This document shows, in pieces, positions 1 to 8,149 of a stretch of 64,000 bases of DNA. Each line of letters starts with the position of its first letter. Position 1 is the stretch's first letter. The notes below the pieces were generated by a model, which worked only from the letters and a program-made list of their open reading frames with translations, was not told where the DNA came from and made no database searches. Source of the DNA: JABDFW01 sp035550215 (GTDB lineage: Bacteria; Bacteroidota; Bacteroidia; Chitinophagales; Chitinophagaceae). The stretch lies in the NCBI GenBank assembly GCA_035550215.1, contig DASZPM010000004.1:511086-575085 (forward strand). Reading direction: 5' to 3'. A program made the position numbers and the translations under genes.

Positions 1-236
1 AGTACGAACCTTCAGACACGAAAACGGATAATGGAGATGGTAGAATATGGGAATGGTTTGACGAAGGGCTTACCTCAGCAGACAAAGACCTCATTTATGC
101 CTTGGCAAATGCCAAAACAGCAAAAATGAAACTTATTGGCACCCACTATTACAGTGTAAAAGAAATTACACAATCGCAGATTACTGGTATTAGCAGAACT
201 CTTGATTTGTATAAGGCAATGGGCGGTAGTTACTAA
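1..236 (+). CDS. C-terminal end of an unknown protein (gene starts before the window)
   Basis: Reading from base 3, an open frame of 77 codons runs to TAA at 234-236; there is no start codon that makes sense as a gene start, so the beginning lies outside the window. The tail is soluble and polar, contains the stretch EWFDEGLTSADKDLIYALA and ends in KAMGGSY. No catalytic motif or membrane segment is visible and I do not recognise the family. The base composition is close to that of the following genes. The reverse-strand reading frames across this stretch look like shadows, because this forward frame has a natural polar composition and a clean stop. Confidence 0.6.
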   Translation, partial: YEPSDTKTDNGDGRIWEWFDEGLTSADKDLIYALANAKTAKMKLIGTHYYSVKEITQSQITGISRTLDLYKAMGGSY

Positions 237-491
237 ATGCCAACAGCCCGTATTTATTGCTGCCACTGGCGCAGGCCTCCGGCCTGTGCCTGAGAGTTAC
301 TTGTGCGATATTGCAAAACAGTTTGAATAATAAAACACTCCGTTAACTCACTACCCCGCAGGGCACCTGGGTTTGCAGATGAAAACCCTTCTGTGAAAAG
401 TATTTTTAAACGTATTACATAATCGTATGGCACGGATGCTGGAAGATGCAGCGACTGCAAGATTTAAGCAATGTGTTATTTTTGGCGTATC
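237..491. other. Gene-free stretch with a short GC-rich palindrome
   Basis: No convincing gene is seen in these 255 bases. At 272-286 the sequence CAGGCC-TCC-GGCCTG forms a 6-bp stem with a three-base loop, in a locally GC-rich context unlike the AT-rich flanks. It is not followed by a T-tract on either strand, so it is a poor intrinsic terminator; it may be part of a small dispersed repeat, but no second copy is seen in the window. The rest is AT-rich spacer that presumably carries the promoter of the GNAT gene; no clear TAnnTTTG box is visible. Confidence 0.35.
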
Positions 492-1352
492 ATGAATATA
501 GCAGAACTACAATTTCAGCCATTAGGTCTTGATGGTGTAAAAACATTGGTTAAATGGGCAGAGGGTGAAGGCTGGAACCCCGGGCCGTATGATGCAGATG
601 TTTTTTACGCGACAGACCCCAAGGGCTTTTACGGTTTTTATTACAACGGTGAACTGGTTGCAGGCGGGGCTATTGTGTCATACAGCGGCGAATTTGGTTT
701 TATGGGGTTGTTTATCGTAAGGCCCGAATACCGGTCAGCCGGTATAGGCAGGAAATTATGGTACCAGAGAAGGGATACCTTATTGTCGCGGCTGAACAAA
801 GGCGCTTCAATAGGCATGGACGGGGTAGTGGCTATGCAACCGTTTTATGCAAAAGGCGGTTTTAAGCCCGCCTTCAGGGATGAGCGTTATGTTACAACGG
901 GTAAAGCCTTCATCCTGCATGATAATATTTCATCCATCACGAAAGATGACACAACACAGGTATTGGCCTATGACACTGCCTGCTTCGGCTATGCAAGGCC
1001 GCAGTTTATAATACCGTGGTTACAACTGCCGGGGAACAAAACATTCAAATACGTGGAAGATGGCGTATTGAAAGGGTTTGCCATGGTAAGAAAACTTATA
1101 TCCGGCTATAAAATAGGGCCGTTGTTTGCTGACAACGGGGCGGTAGCAGAAGCATTGTATAAAGCCTGTTTAAACGCCGTACAGGGCGCGGAGTTGTATA
1201 TTGACATTCCCGTATGTAATGCTGATGCCATACGGATGGTAAGGAAATACGAAGCAGCCTATGTATTTGAATGTGCCAGGATGTACTACGGCAACCCGCC
1301 GGCAATTGACATGAATAAAGTGTTTGGGATAACGAGTTTTGAACTGGGGTAA
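492..1352 (+). CDS. GNAT family N-acetyltransferase with C-terminal acetyltransferase-like domain
   Basis: A 286-residue cytosolic enzyme predicted to transfer an acetyl group from acetyl-CoA to an unknown amine. The N-terminal GNAT fold shows the typical core: a beta-strand with GFMGLFIVRPEYRS and then the acetyl-CoA pyrophosphate loop (RSAGIGRKLW), followed by the helix and a late MQPFYAKGGF motif, which matches the usual FYek.GF element. After about residue 150 comes a second, divergent acetyltransferase-like half, as in the YitH type (two-domain GNATs of about 280-290 residues). I chose the ATG at 492 (MNIAELQFQP) rather than the in-frame ATG at 471, whose seven extra residues are atypical. 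The convergent transporter gene ends three bases after this stop. The substrate cannot be told from the sequence. Confidence 0.85.
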   Translation: MNIAELQFQPLGLDGVKTLVKWAEGEGWNPGPYDADVFYATDPKGFYGFYYNGELVAGGAIVSYSGEFGFMGLFIVRPEYRSAGIGRKLWYQRRDTLLSRLNKGASIGMDGVVAMQPFYAKGGFKPAFRDERYVTTGKAFILHDNISSITKDDTTQVLAYDTACFGYARPQFIIPWLQLPGNKTFKYVEDGVLKGFAMVRKLISGYKIGPLFADNGAVAEALYKACLNAVQGAELYIDIPVCNADAIRMVRKYEAAYVFECARMYYGNPPAIDMNKVFGITSFELG

Positions 1353-1355
1353 TAA

Positions 1356-2636
1356 TTATGCCGCGTTTTTTCTTAAAAATGATTTTGCAACAACCAGGGC
1401 AATACAACTAAGTACGGCTGTACCGCAAAGATAATAACCCACATAGGCCAGCCCGTAATGCCCTGCGATGCTGGTGGCAAAATACGGGGTGAGCGACCCG
1501 CCGAGAATACCGGCCAGCGTAAAAGCCAGCGAAGCGCCCGTATAACGGACAGGCGCAGGGAAAAGCGAGGCGAGCGCAGTGCCCAGCGGGCCGTAATTAA
1601 ACCCGATGAGGAACATGGCGCCCGAAAGAAAAATTGCCAGCAGCGGCCAGTTGCCCGCGATAAACATTTTTGAAAAAAACAAACCAAAAAAGAAGATGAC
1701 GATGGATGACAGCAAAAGCATATTAAGCTGCCCAAAGCGCCCGGCAAGGGCCGCGGACAGGATGATACCTGCTGCAAAAAAAATCATGGATACCAGTTGC
1801 GCTTCAAGAAAACCGGAACGGGTATACATAAGCACTGTTGTTCCCCAGCTTAGCGCAAACACGGTAATGAGGTAAAAAAATAAAAACACCAAAATGGTAA
1901 TGAGCGTGCCAAGCGCAAGCGGTTTGCCATATTTTGTAAACACGTCACCCAGCGGAAATTTTGCACGCTCATTATTTTCAATCACCTTCACAAAATCGGG
2001 TGTTTCAAAAATTTTCAGCCGTACATATAAGCCTATTCCAACCAGCAGTAAACTGAATATAAACGGTAATCTCCACCCCACAGAAAGTAACTGTTGCCCG
2101 CTATACGCGCTGCCAATAACCAGGAATACAACAGAGGAAAGGGTAAACCCTAAGGGCGCGCCTAACTGGGGAAACATGCCGTACCATGCTTTTTTACCTG
2201 CAGGCGCATTCTCGGTGGCGAGTAATATTGCGCCACCCCATTCACCGCCAAGCCCTATGCCCTGCCCAAAACGAAACAGGCAAAGCAATATAGGGGCGGC
2301 AACGCCAATGGTGGCATACACCGGCAGCAGCCCGATAGCTACAGTGCATAAACCCATCGTCATAAGGGAAGCTACCAGCGTGGCTTTGCGGCCTATCCTG
2401 TCGCCAAAATGCCCGAACAGGGCCGACCCTAAAGGCCGGGAAAAAAACGCGAGCGCAAATGTAGCCAGCGATTGCAGCCTGCCTGATGTGGGGTCGGAGG
2501 TTGGAAAAAACAGTTTGGGGAATGCCAGCACAGCCGCCGTGGCATAAATATAAAAATCAAAAAACTCGATGGTGGTCCCTGCAAGACTGGCGACCAGAAC
2601 GCGGAAGACAGTGTTTGGTTTTTTTTGTTGGCTCAT
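1356..2636 (-). CDS. MFS transporter, metabolite:H+ symporter (MHS) type
   Basis: A 426-residue inner-membrane protein with about twelve hydrophobic segments. The N-terminus has the MHS-family signature: a first helix starting VASLAGTTIEFFDFYIY, then RPLGSALFGHFGDRIGRK, the cytoplasmic loop 2-3 motif of the major facilitator superfamily, and FRFGQGIGLGGEWGGA in helix 4. Proteins of this group (ShiA, ProP, KgtP, citrate carriers) take up organic acids or osmolytes together with protons; the sequence does not fix the substrate. The gene stands alone, convergent with the GNAT gene, and its ATG at 2636 is preceded by a possible promoter at 2704-2711. Confidence 0.9.
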   Translation of the reverse strand: MSQQKKPNTVFRVLVASLAGTTIEFFDFYIYATAAVLAFPKLFFPTSDPTSGRLQSLATFALAFFSRPLGSALFGHFGDRIGRKATLVASLMTMGLCTVAIGLLPVYATIGVAAPILLCLFRFGQGIGLGGEWGGAILLATENAPAGKKAWYGMFPQLGAPLGFTLSSVVFLVIGSAYSGQQLLSVGWRLPFIFSLLLVGIGLYVRLKIFETPDFVKVIENNERAKFPLGDVFTKYGKPLALGTLITILVFLFFYLITVFALSWGTTVLMYTRSGFLEAQLVSMIFFAAGIILSAALAGRFGQLNMLLLSSIVIFFFGLFFSKMFIAGNWPLLAIFLSGAMFLIGFNYGPLGTALASLFPAPVRYTGASLAFTLAGILGGSLTPYFATSIAGHYGLAYVGYYLCGTAVLSCIALVVAKSFLRKNAA

Positions 2637-2696
2637 GGCATATTAGTGCAATTACTGGGTGGGTGTTGATTTCTTCTTTTTGAAATCTTTAAAATG

Positions 2697-2711
2697 CTTT
2701 GTACAAAGTAA
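2697..2711 (-). promoter_or_regulatory. Possible promoter and palindrome upstream of the MFS gene
   Basis: On the reverse strand TTACTTTG (2711-2704) matches five of the six fixed bases of the Bacteroidota -7 box TAnnTTTG. It overlaps the perfect 12-base palindrome CTTTGTACAAAG at 2697-2708, which could be an operator. No -33 element is seen, and the distance to the start codon would be about 65 bases. Weak evidence. Confidence 0.25.
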
Positions 2712-2860
2712 AAGGAAAATTCATGGCCTTATGTACATTTTCTAAAAAAGAAAGGGAACTATTTGTGGTTCTGCAAGCTGCCAGGCTGCCTGTTACCATA
2801 GCCGCCCTGCCAACAAATTAGAAGATAAAGCCGGCTCCGTTATGCGTAATACTAACAAAA

Positions 2861-2890
2861 AGCCACGGCTGCAAACCGTGGCTAAAATAA
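2861..2890 (-). terminator. Intrinsic terminator of the cysE-cysK operon
   Basis: An 8-bp perfect stem (AGCCACGG at 2861-2868, CCGTGGCT at 2876-2883) with a seven-base loop. On the reverse strand it lies just after the cysK stop and the second arm is followed by TTTTTG, the layout of a Rho-independent terminator. Confidence 0.75.
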
Positions 2891-2905
2891 AATACATACT
2901 GCATC

Positions 2906-3817
2906 CTAAAACAGGCCTTCTATGCTTAAATACCGTTCGCCGGTATCGTAATTAAATACCAGTACTTTACTGCCGGCGGGAATTTCAGGTAACTTTTTAG
3001 CAACGGCTGCAAGCACCGCCCCGCTGGATATGCCCTGGAAAATACCCTCTTTTGTAGCCGCAAGGCGCGCATATTCGTAGCTCTCGTCTTTGCCTACAGT
3101 TATAACGCCATCCAGCACTTCGGTATGCAGGTTGTTGGGTATAAAGCCGGCGCCCAGGCCTTGTATGGGGTGCGGGCCGGGTGCGCCACCGCTGATAACG
3201 GCAGACAGTTCAGGCTCAACAGCAAATATTTTTATTTGGGGAAAATGTTTTTTCAATACCTCGCCCACGCCGGTAATATGGCCACCGGTGCCAACCCCGG
3301 TTATTAAAAAATCAAGCCCTTCGGGAAAATCCTTTACAATTTCTTCCGCCGTTGTTTTTATATGCACTTCAACGTTGGCGGGATTGTCAAACTGTTGCGG
3401 CATCCATGCGTTAGGGGTGGCGGCCACCAGTTCTTTTGCCCGCTCAATAGCCCCCTTCATGCCTTTTTCACGCGGGGTCAACTCAAACGCTGCGCCGTAC
3501 ACGCTCATTAATTTCCGGCGCTCAACACTCATACTTTCAGGCATTACCAGTATAAGCTTATACCCTTTAACTGCCGCCACCATGGCAAGGCCTATGCCCG
3601 TATTGCCGCTGGTGGGTTCAATAATTACGCTGTCAGGGGTAAGCACTCCTTTTTTCTCGGCATCTTCTACCATATTAAGGGCTATGCGGTCTTTAATACT
3701 GCCGCCGGGGTTTGCCCTTTCAAGCTTGCTCCACACTTCAATATTTGCGGGAAATAAGCGGTTAATTTTTACATGCGGTGTGTTACCAATGGTTTCAAGT
3801 ATGTTGTTTGCTTTCAT
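2906..3817 (-). CDS. cysK: Cysteine synthase A (O-acetylserine sulfhydrylase)
   Basis: A cytosolic PLP enzyme of fold type II that makes L-cysteine from O-acetylserine and sulfide. It is 303 residues long, the normal size. The PLP lysine is K42 in NPGGSIKDR; the substrate-binding loop SGNTG, the phosphate-binding GTGGHITG and the late motif NYDTGERYLS are all present. The stretch HPIQGLGAGFIP is typical of CysK rather than CysM. The gene follows cysE on the same strand after a gap of 100 bases, which pairs the two steps serine to O-acetylserine to cysteine in one operon. The usual partner of the CysE C-terminal tail is this enzyme (cysteine synthase complex); the CysE tail here ends in Ile, as that interaction requires. 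Confidence 0.95.
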   Translation of the reverse strand: MKANNILETIGNTPHVKINRLFPANIEVWSKLERANPGGSIKDRIALNMVEDAEKKGVLTPDSVIIEPTSGNTGIGLAMVAAVKGYKLILVMPESMSVERRKLMSVYGAAFELTPREKGMKGAIERAKELVAATPNAWMPQQFDNPANVEVHIKTTAEEIVKDFPEGLDFLITGVGTGGHITGVGEVLKKHFPQIKIFAVEPELSAVISGGAPGPHPIQGLGAGFIPNNLHTEVLDGVITVGKDESYEYARLAATKEGIFQGISSGAVLAAVAKKLPEIPAGSKVLVFNYDTGERYLSIEGLF

Positions 3818-3917
3818 CAGAGAAAATAGTGTTTTATGTTGTGAGTTTTATGTTTTGTGTTTGGTTTACAGTTGCTTATTTATATGCCTTTCTGCCATGC
3901 TGATGCCGCCGCGCGAA

Positions 3918-4727
3918 CTATATGATAAAATTTATCGGCTCTTCAAAATCTTTACGGTCGTTCACTGCAATCTGGTTTTTGTGGTACACTACACTAAACG
4001 GCGGAATGCTTTTGGTTATCCACGTATTACCACCTATAATGCTGTCGTGGCCAATGGTGGTGTTGCCGCCCAGTATGGTACTGCCCGCGTAAATTATCAC
4101 ATTATCTTCAATTGTGGGGTGGCGTTTGCTTTTGGCGTCTTCCTTACGCACGGCCAGCGCGCCCAATGTTACCCCCTGGTATATTTTTACATTGTCGCCA
4201 ATAATAGCTGTTTCGCCAATTACCACGCCCGTGCCGTGGTCAATAAAAAAAGGGCAGCCGATGGAAGCGCCCGGGTTAATATCAATACCCGTTTTGCTGT
4301 GCGCCCATTCACTCATCATACGCGGTATAAGCGGCACTTTGGCAAGGTACAACGGGTGCGCCAGCCTGTGCACCATAATGGCTGAAAACCCGGGGTATGA
4401 TAACAGCACTTCTTCAACCGAAGAAGCTGCGGGGTCAAACTCCAGTATAAGCTGCGCATCGCGCAGTAAATGTTCTGTTATGTTTGGTAACTCGCTGAAA
4501 AACTCAAATACAATATTATCAGCATCAAGCGCTGCTAAATTGTCAACGCTGTGTATAAGCGTGGTAAGCTGCTGCTGCAGCTTTTTGTGCTGCAGGTGGT
4601 GCTGCTGTAAAAACTCGTCAGTATGGTTTGTAACATGAAAAAGATACCGTGTAAGCTCATCCGTAAACCGGCAAACCTCGTCTTTACTCGGCAGTGTATC
4701 GCTTAAAACATAACCGGGGTATTTCAT
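3918..4727 (-). CDS. cysE: Serine O-acetyltransferase
   Basis: Makes O-acetylserine from serine and acetyl-CoA, the committed step of cysteine synthesis. The protein has 269 residues: a helical N-terminal half of about 130 residues and a C-terminal left-handed beta-helix made of hexapeptide repeats, with the catalytic stretch FFIDHGTGVVIGE (His and Asp) and the acetyl-CoA end GGNTTIGHDSIIGGNTWI. The long N-terminus matches the SAT/EpsC type common in Bacteroidota. The C-terminus ends EPINFII; the terminal isoleucine is the residue which in known cysteine synthase complexes inserts into the CysK active site. First gene of the operon with cysK; its leader carries a terminator-like hairpin (4749-4779). 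Confidence 0.93.
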   Translation of the reverse strand: MKYPGYVLSDTLPSKDEVCRFTDELTRYLFHVTNHTDEFLQQHHLQHKKLQQQLTTLIHSVDNLAALDADNIVFEFFSELPNITEHLLRDAQLILEFDPAASSVEEVLLSYPGFSAIMVHRLAHPLYLAKVPLIPRMMSEWAHSKTGIDINPGASIGCPFFIDHGTGVVIGETAIIGDNVKIYQGVTLGALAVRKEDAKSKRHPTIEDNVIIYAGSTILGGNTTIGHDSIIGGNTWITKSIPPFSVVYHKNQIAVNDRKDFEEPINFII

Positions 4728-4740
4728 ATTAAATACTGTT

Positions 4741-4779
4741 TAAAAATAAAAGCCTTTCCGCATAATAAGGAAAGGCTTT
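4741..4779 (-). promoter_or_regulatory. Terminator-like hairpin in the leader of cysE
   Basis: An 11-bp perfect inverted repeat (AAAGCCTTTCC at 4749-4759, GGAAAGGCTTT at 4769-4779, loop of nine bases). On the reverse strand the second arm is followed by TATTTTTA and then, 21 bases on, by the cysE ATG. On the forward strand no T-tract follows. So the structure is oriented like an intrinsic terminator for transcripts entering cysE. Either it ends an unseen short transcript from 4780-4990, or it is an attenuator of the cysteine operon. No small gene is obvious between it and the rlmH promoter. Confidence 0.55.
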
Positions 4780-4980
4780 CAGGTATGTAAATGTCCGGCC
4801 CTTCCTGGTTAAGGTGTGCAACAACAAACAAAACAGGCGGCTGTAAACATCATTTTCTGCTAATTGGCTACAAATTTAGTGGACTGATTTGGATTATTTG
4901 TTAACGTTATCCTTTTTTCTGCTTTTAGTAAATGATAAGGGTAACTGGCGAATGGGCGTCAGGTCATTAAGTAAGAGGTG

Positions 4981-4988
4981 TATCTTTG
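4981..4988 (+). promoter_or_regulatory. Promoter -7 box of rlmH
   Basis: TATCTTTG is a perfect match to the Bacteroidota -7 consensus TAnnTTTG. The predicted transcript start, around 4995, gives a leader of about 25 bases before the ATG at 5020. No good -33 TTTG is seen 19-21 bases upstream. Confidence 0.6.
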
Positions 4989-5019
4989 AGAGATTTAACC
5001 AAAGTCTTTTAAGCGCTGC

Positions 5020-5493
5020 ATGAAACTATTGTTTATTTCCGTTGGTAAGCCACATGAAGAATATGTGAAGCCGGGAGTAGAAGATTTTACCGGCAGGGTA
5101 AATAAATATTTTACGGCGGCCTGGCAAATTATTTCCCCGCCCAAAAATGCCGCGGTATTAAAAGAGGCAGAACTTAAGAAACAGGAAGCTAAAGCCATAT
5201 TACAGGCATTACAAAAAGACGACATATTGATTTTGCTGGATGAACGCGGAAGACAATTTTCCTCACCCGAACTTGCCAAACTGCTGCAGCAACAGGCTAA
5301 CGAAAGCGCCAAACGGCTGGTATTTTTAATTGGCGGCGCTTTTGGGGTAGATGATGACATAAAACATCGCGCCAATATTACCTGGAGTTTAAGCAAGCTG
5401 GTTTTCCCGCACATGCTGGTGCGTTTAATACTGGCTGAACAGGTGTACAGGGCATGTACTATTTTACGAAATGAGAAGTATCATCATGTGTGA
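5020..5493 (+). CDS. rlmH: 23S rRNA (pseudouridine-1915 N3)-methyltransferase
   Basis: A 157-residue SPOUT-class methyltransferase that methylates N3 of pseudouridine 1915 in helix 69 of 23S rRNA, in assembled ribosomes. The family length is 155-160. The knot motifs are present: FLIGGAFGVDDD (SAM-binding loop), the stretch WSLSKLVFPHMLVRLILAEQ and the terminal NEKYHHV. The start MKLLFISVGK is the usual RlmH start. It is a single gene with its own promoter; the next gene is convergent, 17 bases away. Confidence 0.95.
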   Translation: MKLLFISVGKPHEEYVKPGVEDFTGRVNKYFTAAWQIISPPKNAAVLKEAELKKQEAKAILQALQKDDILILLDERGRQFSSPELAKLLQQQANESAKRLVFLIGGAFGVDDDIKHRANITWSLSKLVFPHMLVRLILAEQVYRACTILRNEKYHHV

Positions 5494-5510
5494 GGACAAA
5501 ATATAGCGAG

Positions 5511-5996
5511 TTATTCGGTATCATTTTCAGATGAAGCAATACTGTTAATATTTATGTTTTTGTGGTAAACTATAAATGATTTTAACGGCATATCCATTAA
5601 TATGAGATAACAGGAAGCTAATAGCATAAGTACAATAGATATTTCTGGCACAAGGTTGTTAAAAACTGTTCTTCCCCTGGTATTCCAGTTTGAAAATATT
5701 TCCCATGTTATCGTTGCCAGGAGGGTTGTATAAACAATATTTATAACAAAAAGCGCAGTGAATAGAATGAGATGGCGGTTAAGGTATGTTGACCCGGCCT
5801 TAAAATTTTGCCACATTTTGATTGAGCTATAACCTTTTAACATCATAAAGCCTGGTATAGTAACAAAAACAATATCAGTCAACGCAACGCCGGAGATATT
5901 GCCTGCCATCTCAAAAATTATGAACGCAAATAAAACGGCGTTCCATGCGATGTGATATATACTGCACCAGTAATATATTTTCCATTTTAAGGGCAT
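5511..5996 (-). CDS. Four-helix membrane protein, tandem family module A
   Basis: A 161-residue protein with about four hydrophobic segments and no signal peptide. It begins MPLKWKIYYWCSIY, almost the same as the starts of the three genes upstream on this strand, and has the same layout: a first helix right after the Lys-Trp motif, a SI(K/R/N) element after the second helix, and two further helices. It is the last gene of the four-gene operon, 21 bases behind its neighbour. No known domain is recognised. It is a paralogue in a local expansion; function unknown. Confidence 0.75.
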   Translation of the reverse strand: MPLKWKIYYWCSIYHIAWNAVLFAFIIFEMAGNISGVALTDIVFVTIPGFMMLKGYSSIKMWQNFKAGSTYLNRHLILFTALFVINIVYTTLLATITWEIFSNWNTRGRTVFNNLVPEISIVLMLLASCYLILMDMPLKSFIVYHKNININSIASSENDTE

Positions 5997-6017
5997 AGTG
6001 AGATGTGCCTATACGTG

Positions 6018-6974
6018 TTATATTTTGTTTTTAAGACGTCCGCTAACAACTTTCATAAAAGGTATATCAAATATGCAGAGCCATATACTGCAAAAAAAAG
6101 TTACCATTATACTCATATAAATTAATAGGGAAGAGTATTCAATATAATAATTGGGTAAATGCATAGGCATGTTTGCAATAAACAGGTATAATAGCCCGCC
6201 CGTTATTAAAATATTAAGCCCAAAAAAGGCAAAGAAAAAGAACCGCTCGCGTGGTGTTATGGAAAGTGCCTTTTTAAAATGTGTTGTTAAGTTTATGGAG
6301 GAGACCGCTTTAATAACAAAAAACAATAACAGGCCTGCGGGCAATATTGCCTGCATATAATTTTCTTCCACTATACTTTGACTTGATAATTCCCAAAAAA
6401 TGAGCGCTGCTATAATTATCGCCCAAATTAAAAGATAAAGGCTGCCCAAATAATAAATTTGCCATTTAACGGGCAGGCAGTTGTACCGGCTTACCCGGTA
6501 AGTCTCAGCGGCGATAAAATCAACATTCGTATCGGCCGGCTGCAACGTGGATGGCAGTATAAAATTATTTATGCCCGTAAAAATCACTGCTGTAAGGGAT
6601 AGGGTTGCACCTGTTAGTTCAAATATATCAAACCAATTTATTGTTCTCCTTAAAATAAAAAAATTAAGCGGCACGTCTGTATAAATTATCGCAGCAAGAA
6701 AGAAAACAAGGGGAATAGTGATAATTTGCGTAAATGTAAACCAGCCTGTTGCAGTACAATTACTTTTTTTCAGGCGATGTATTAAACTTATTGAATACAA
6801 TGCTTTTATAATCCCCAACAATGATGCTCCCGAATAAACAAGTGTTATGGCAAAAGCCTTTCCAAAAAATTTCTGCAGCACCGGCATCCTGCTTAAAAAC
6901 CATGTGCCCAAAAGTAAGCTCCAGGTGAGCAAAAACCAATTACTCCAATAATATATTCTCCATTTAACAGGCAT
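6018..6974 (-). CDS. Double-module membrane protein, tandem family modules B1 and B2
   Basis: At 318 residues it is twice the length of its neighbours because it holds two copies of the same module. Module B1 starts at residue 1 (MPVKWRIYYWSNWF) and module B2 at about residue 166 (LPVKWQIYYLGSLY); each has about four hydrophobic segments and the SI-L-H/T-H element (SISLIHRLKK and SINLTTHFKK). The two are joined by a soluble linker of about 25 residues, so the gene looks like a fusion of two adjacent copies, in which the start codon of the second copy has become CTG/Leu. Separated by three bases from the gene upstream. Function unknown. Confidence 0.78.
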   Translation of the reverse strand: MPVKWRIYYWSNWFLLTWSLLLGTWFLSRMPVLQKFFGKAFAITLVYSGASLLGIIKALYSISLIHRLKKSNCTATGWFTFTQIITIPLVFFLAAIIYTDVPLNFFILRRTINWFDIFELTGATLSLTAVIFTGINNFILPSTLQPADTNVDFIAAETYRVSRYNCLPVKWQIYYLGSLYLLIWAIIIAALIFWELSSQSIVEENYMQAILPAGLLLFFVIKAVSSINLTTHFKKALSITPRERFFFFAFFGLNILITGGLLYLFIANMPMHLPNYYIEYSSLLIYMSIMVTFFCSIWLCIFDIPFMKVVSGRLKNKI

Positions 6975-6977
6975 AAC

Positions 6978-7469
6978 TTAACTGTTTTGTTCCTGCTCTT
7001 CTAATTCATTGCCAATAGTGTCCACCGAAGCAAAGTACCTGCTTGTAATAAACCGTTTTAATTTATTATGCATAACGCCTAAATAAATGCCGGCTGCAAC
7101 GGCCACTACAGTAACTACATTGGTTATTATTTGCAGGTAATACGTTTGCTTTAGCATTACGGGCGTTTTGTAAATTACCGTTATTGCCAGCAAGCAGGAA
7201 AGTACCATGGCGGTGACATTGACAACTTTAGACAGCTTTTTTTCACCGTTAGAAAAAACAGCATCTTTTTTTACATGATGGATAAGCCGAATGGAAAAAA
7301 CGCCCTGGGAAATTAAGATTGCTGTCATAATGAAAGATACCGTTATTGTAATTGGGTTATTGCGTATGTGAATTATAAAAAAATCATATACGAGCCCGCA
7401 AGCTGTCATGGCCGACCAAAATAGAAGTATCCAACCACTCCAATAATATATCCTCCATTTAACCGCCAT
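6978..7469 (-). CDS. Four-helix membrane protein, tandem family module C
   Basis: A 163-residue membrane protein that begins MAVKWRIYYWSGWILLFWS, nearly identical to the start of module B1, and carries SIRLIHHVKK after the second helix. Four hydrophobic segments, then an acidic cytosolic-type tail (NELEEQEQNS). It lies three bases after module D and three bases before module B, so the four genes must be co-transcribed and probably translationally coupled. No catalytic motif seen. Confidence 0.75.
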   Translation of the reverse strand: MAVKWRIYYWSGWILLFWSAMTACGLVYDFFIIHIRNNPITITVSFIMTAILISQGVFSIRLIHHVKKDAVFSNGEKKLSKVVNVTAMVLSCLLAITVIYKTPVMLKQTYYLQIITNVVTVVAVAAGIYLGVMHNKLKRFITSRYFASVDTIGNELEEQEQNS

Positions 7470-7472
7470 AGC

Positions 7473-7979
7473 TTAAATTTTTTCTCCTTCTATTTCAAAG
7501 CTCATCAGGTTTTCTGCCTGCCTGGCACGTATGGCTTTTAATAAAGGCAAACCAAGTATGGCTAAATATATTGCCGCAGCATCGGCTAAGCATATACCGG
7601 TATCCATCAATGCTTCCTGCGGTGCTAACTGGTAGCCCAATTTGTAACGCCTGTAAAAATCTTCCGGTACTATCACAAACACTATTAGCAGCAGTATACC
7701 GGCGGTGAATAAAATAATAAAGCAATACCCGGCAATAAAAAGCCCTTTTTCGTATTTGGTGTGCAGGGCAGCATCCCTGTAATGTTTAACAGCCCTTATG
7801 CTTAGTACCGCCTTCACAACAACTAAACTTAAAATTAAAAATGCCAGGATAATTGGCACGGCATCATTGCGTTCTATGCCAGACCTTACACTTTCATAAA
7901 TAGCCCATAGTAAAAAACCGCTTCCCCAAAGCAGCAGGTAAAGTGCACAGGCCTGGTATAGTTTAAATTTTATGGGCAT
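7473..7979 (-). CDS. Four-helix membrane protein, tandem family module D (first gene of operon)
   Basis: A 168-residue membrane protein, the most divergent copy: it begins MPIKFKLYQACALY, with Phe for Trp, and has SIRAVKHYRD at the conserved position. Four hydrophobic segments and a charged tail. It is the first gene of the reverse operon D-C-B-A and is divergent from aspS; the two share the 170-base region 7980-8149. Function unknown; the shared position of charged residues between helices 2 and 3 suggests a common fold in all five modules. Confidence 0.72.
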   Translation of the reverse strand: MPIKFKLYQACALYLLLWGSGFLLWAIYESVRSGIERNDAVPIILAFLILSLVVVKAVLSIRAVKHYRDAALHTKYEKGLFIAGYCFIILFTAGILLLIVFVIVPEDFYRRYKLGYQLAPQEALMDTGICLADAAAIYLAILGLPLLKAIRARQAENLMSFEIEGEKI

Positions 7980-8062
7980 TGCATAATATTTTTAAGGGCG
8001 CCTGCATTTTGTGCGGTAAAATACGATTCTTACTTCAAATTTCCCCCTTTGCCGCATTTATA

Positions 8063-8070
8063 TATCTTTG
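8063..8070 (+). promoter_or_regulatory. Promoter -7 box of aspS
   Basis: TATCTTTG, a perfect TAnnTTTG box. Predicted transcript start around 8077, giving a leader of about 70 bases before the aspS ATG. A TTTG at 8048-8051 is too close to serve as the -33 element. Confidence 0.6.
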
Positions 8071-8149
8071 CGCCCGTTGAAAATGAGAGCAGGAAAATGC
8101 CGGCTGCATTTCACTTTTCATTTTCGCTTTTCACTTATAACTAATAAAT

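Noticed and set aside
254..460. A 68-codon reverse frame in the gene-free stretch after the first partial gene
   Set aside because: No recognised motif and no clear promoter; the composition resembles noise from the GC-rich palindrome and flanks.
1894..2547. A 217-codon forward reading frame inside the MFS gene
   Set aside because: Antisense shadow of the transporter; no domain and odd composition rich in Ser, Pro and Asn.
3090..4385. A 431-codon forward reading frame across the cysK and cysE genes
   Set aside because: It is antisense to two well-supported genes and its protein is low in recognisable motifs and rich in Cys and Ser, the usual sign of an antisense shadow.
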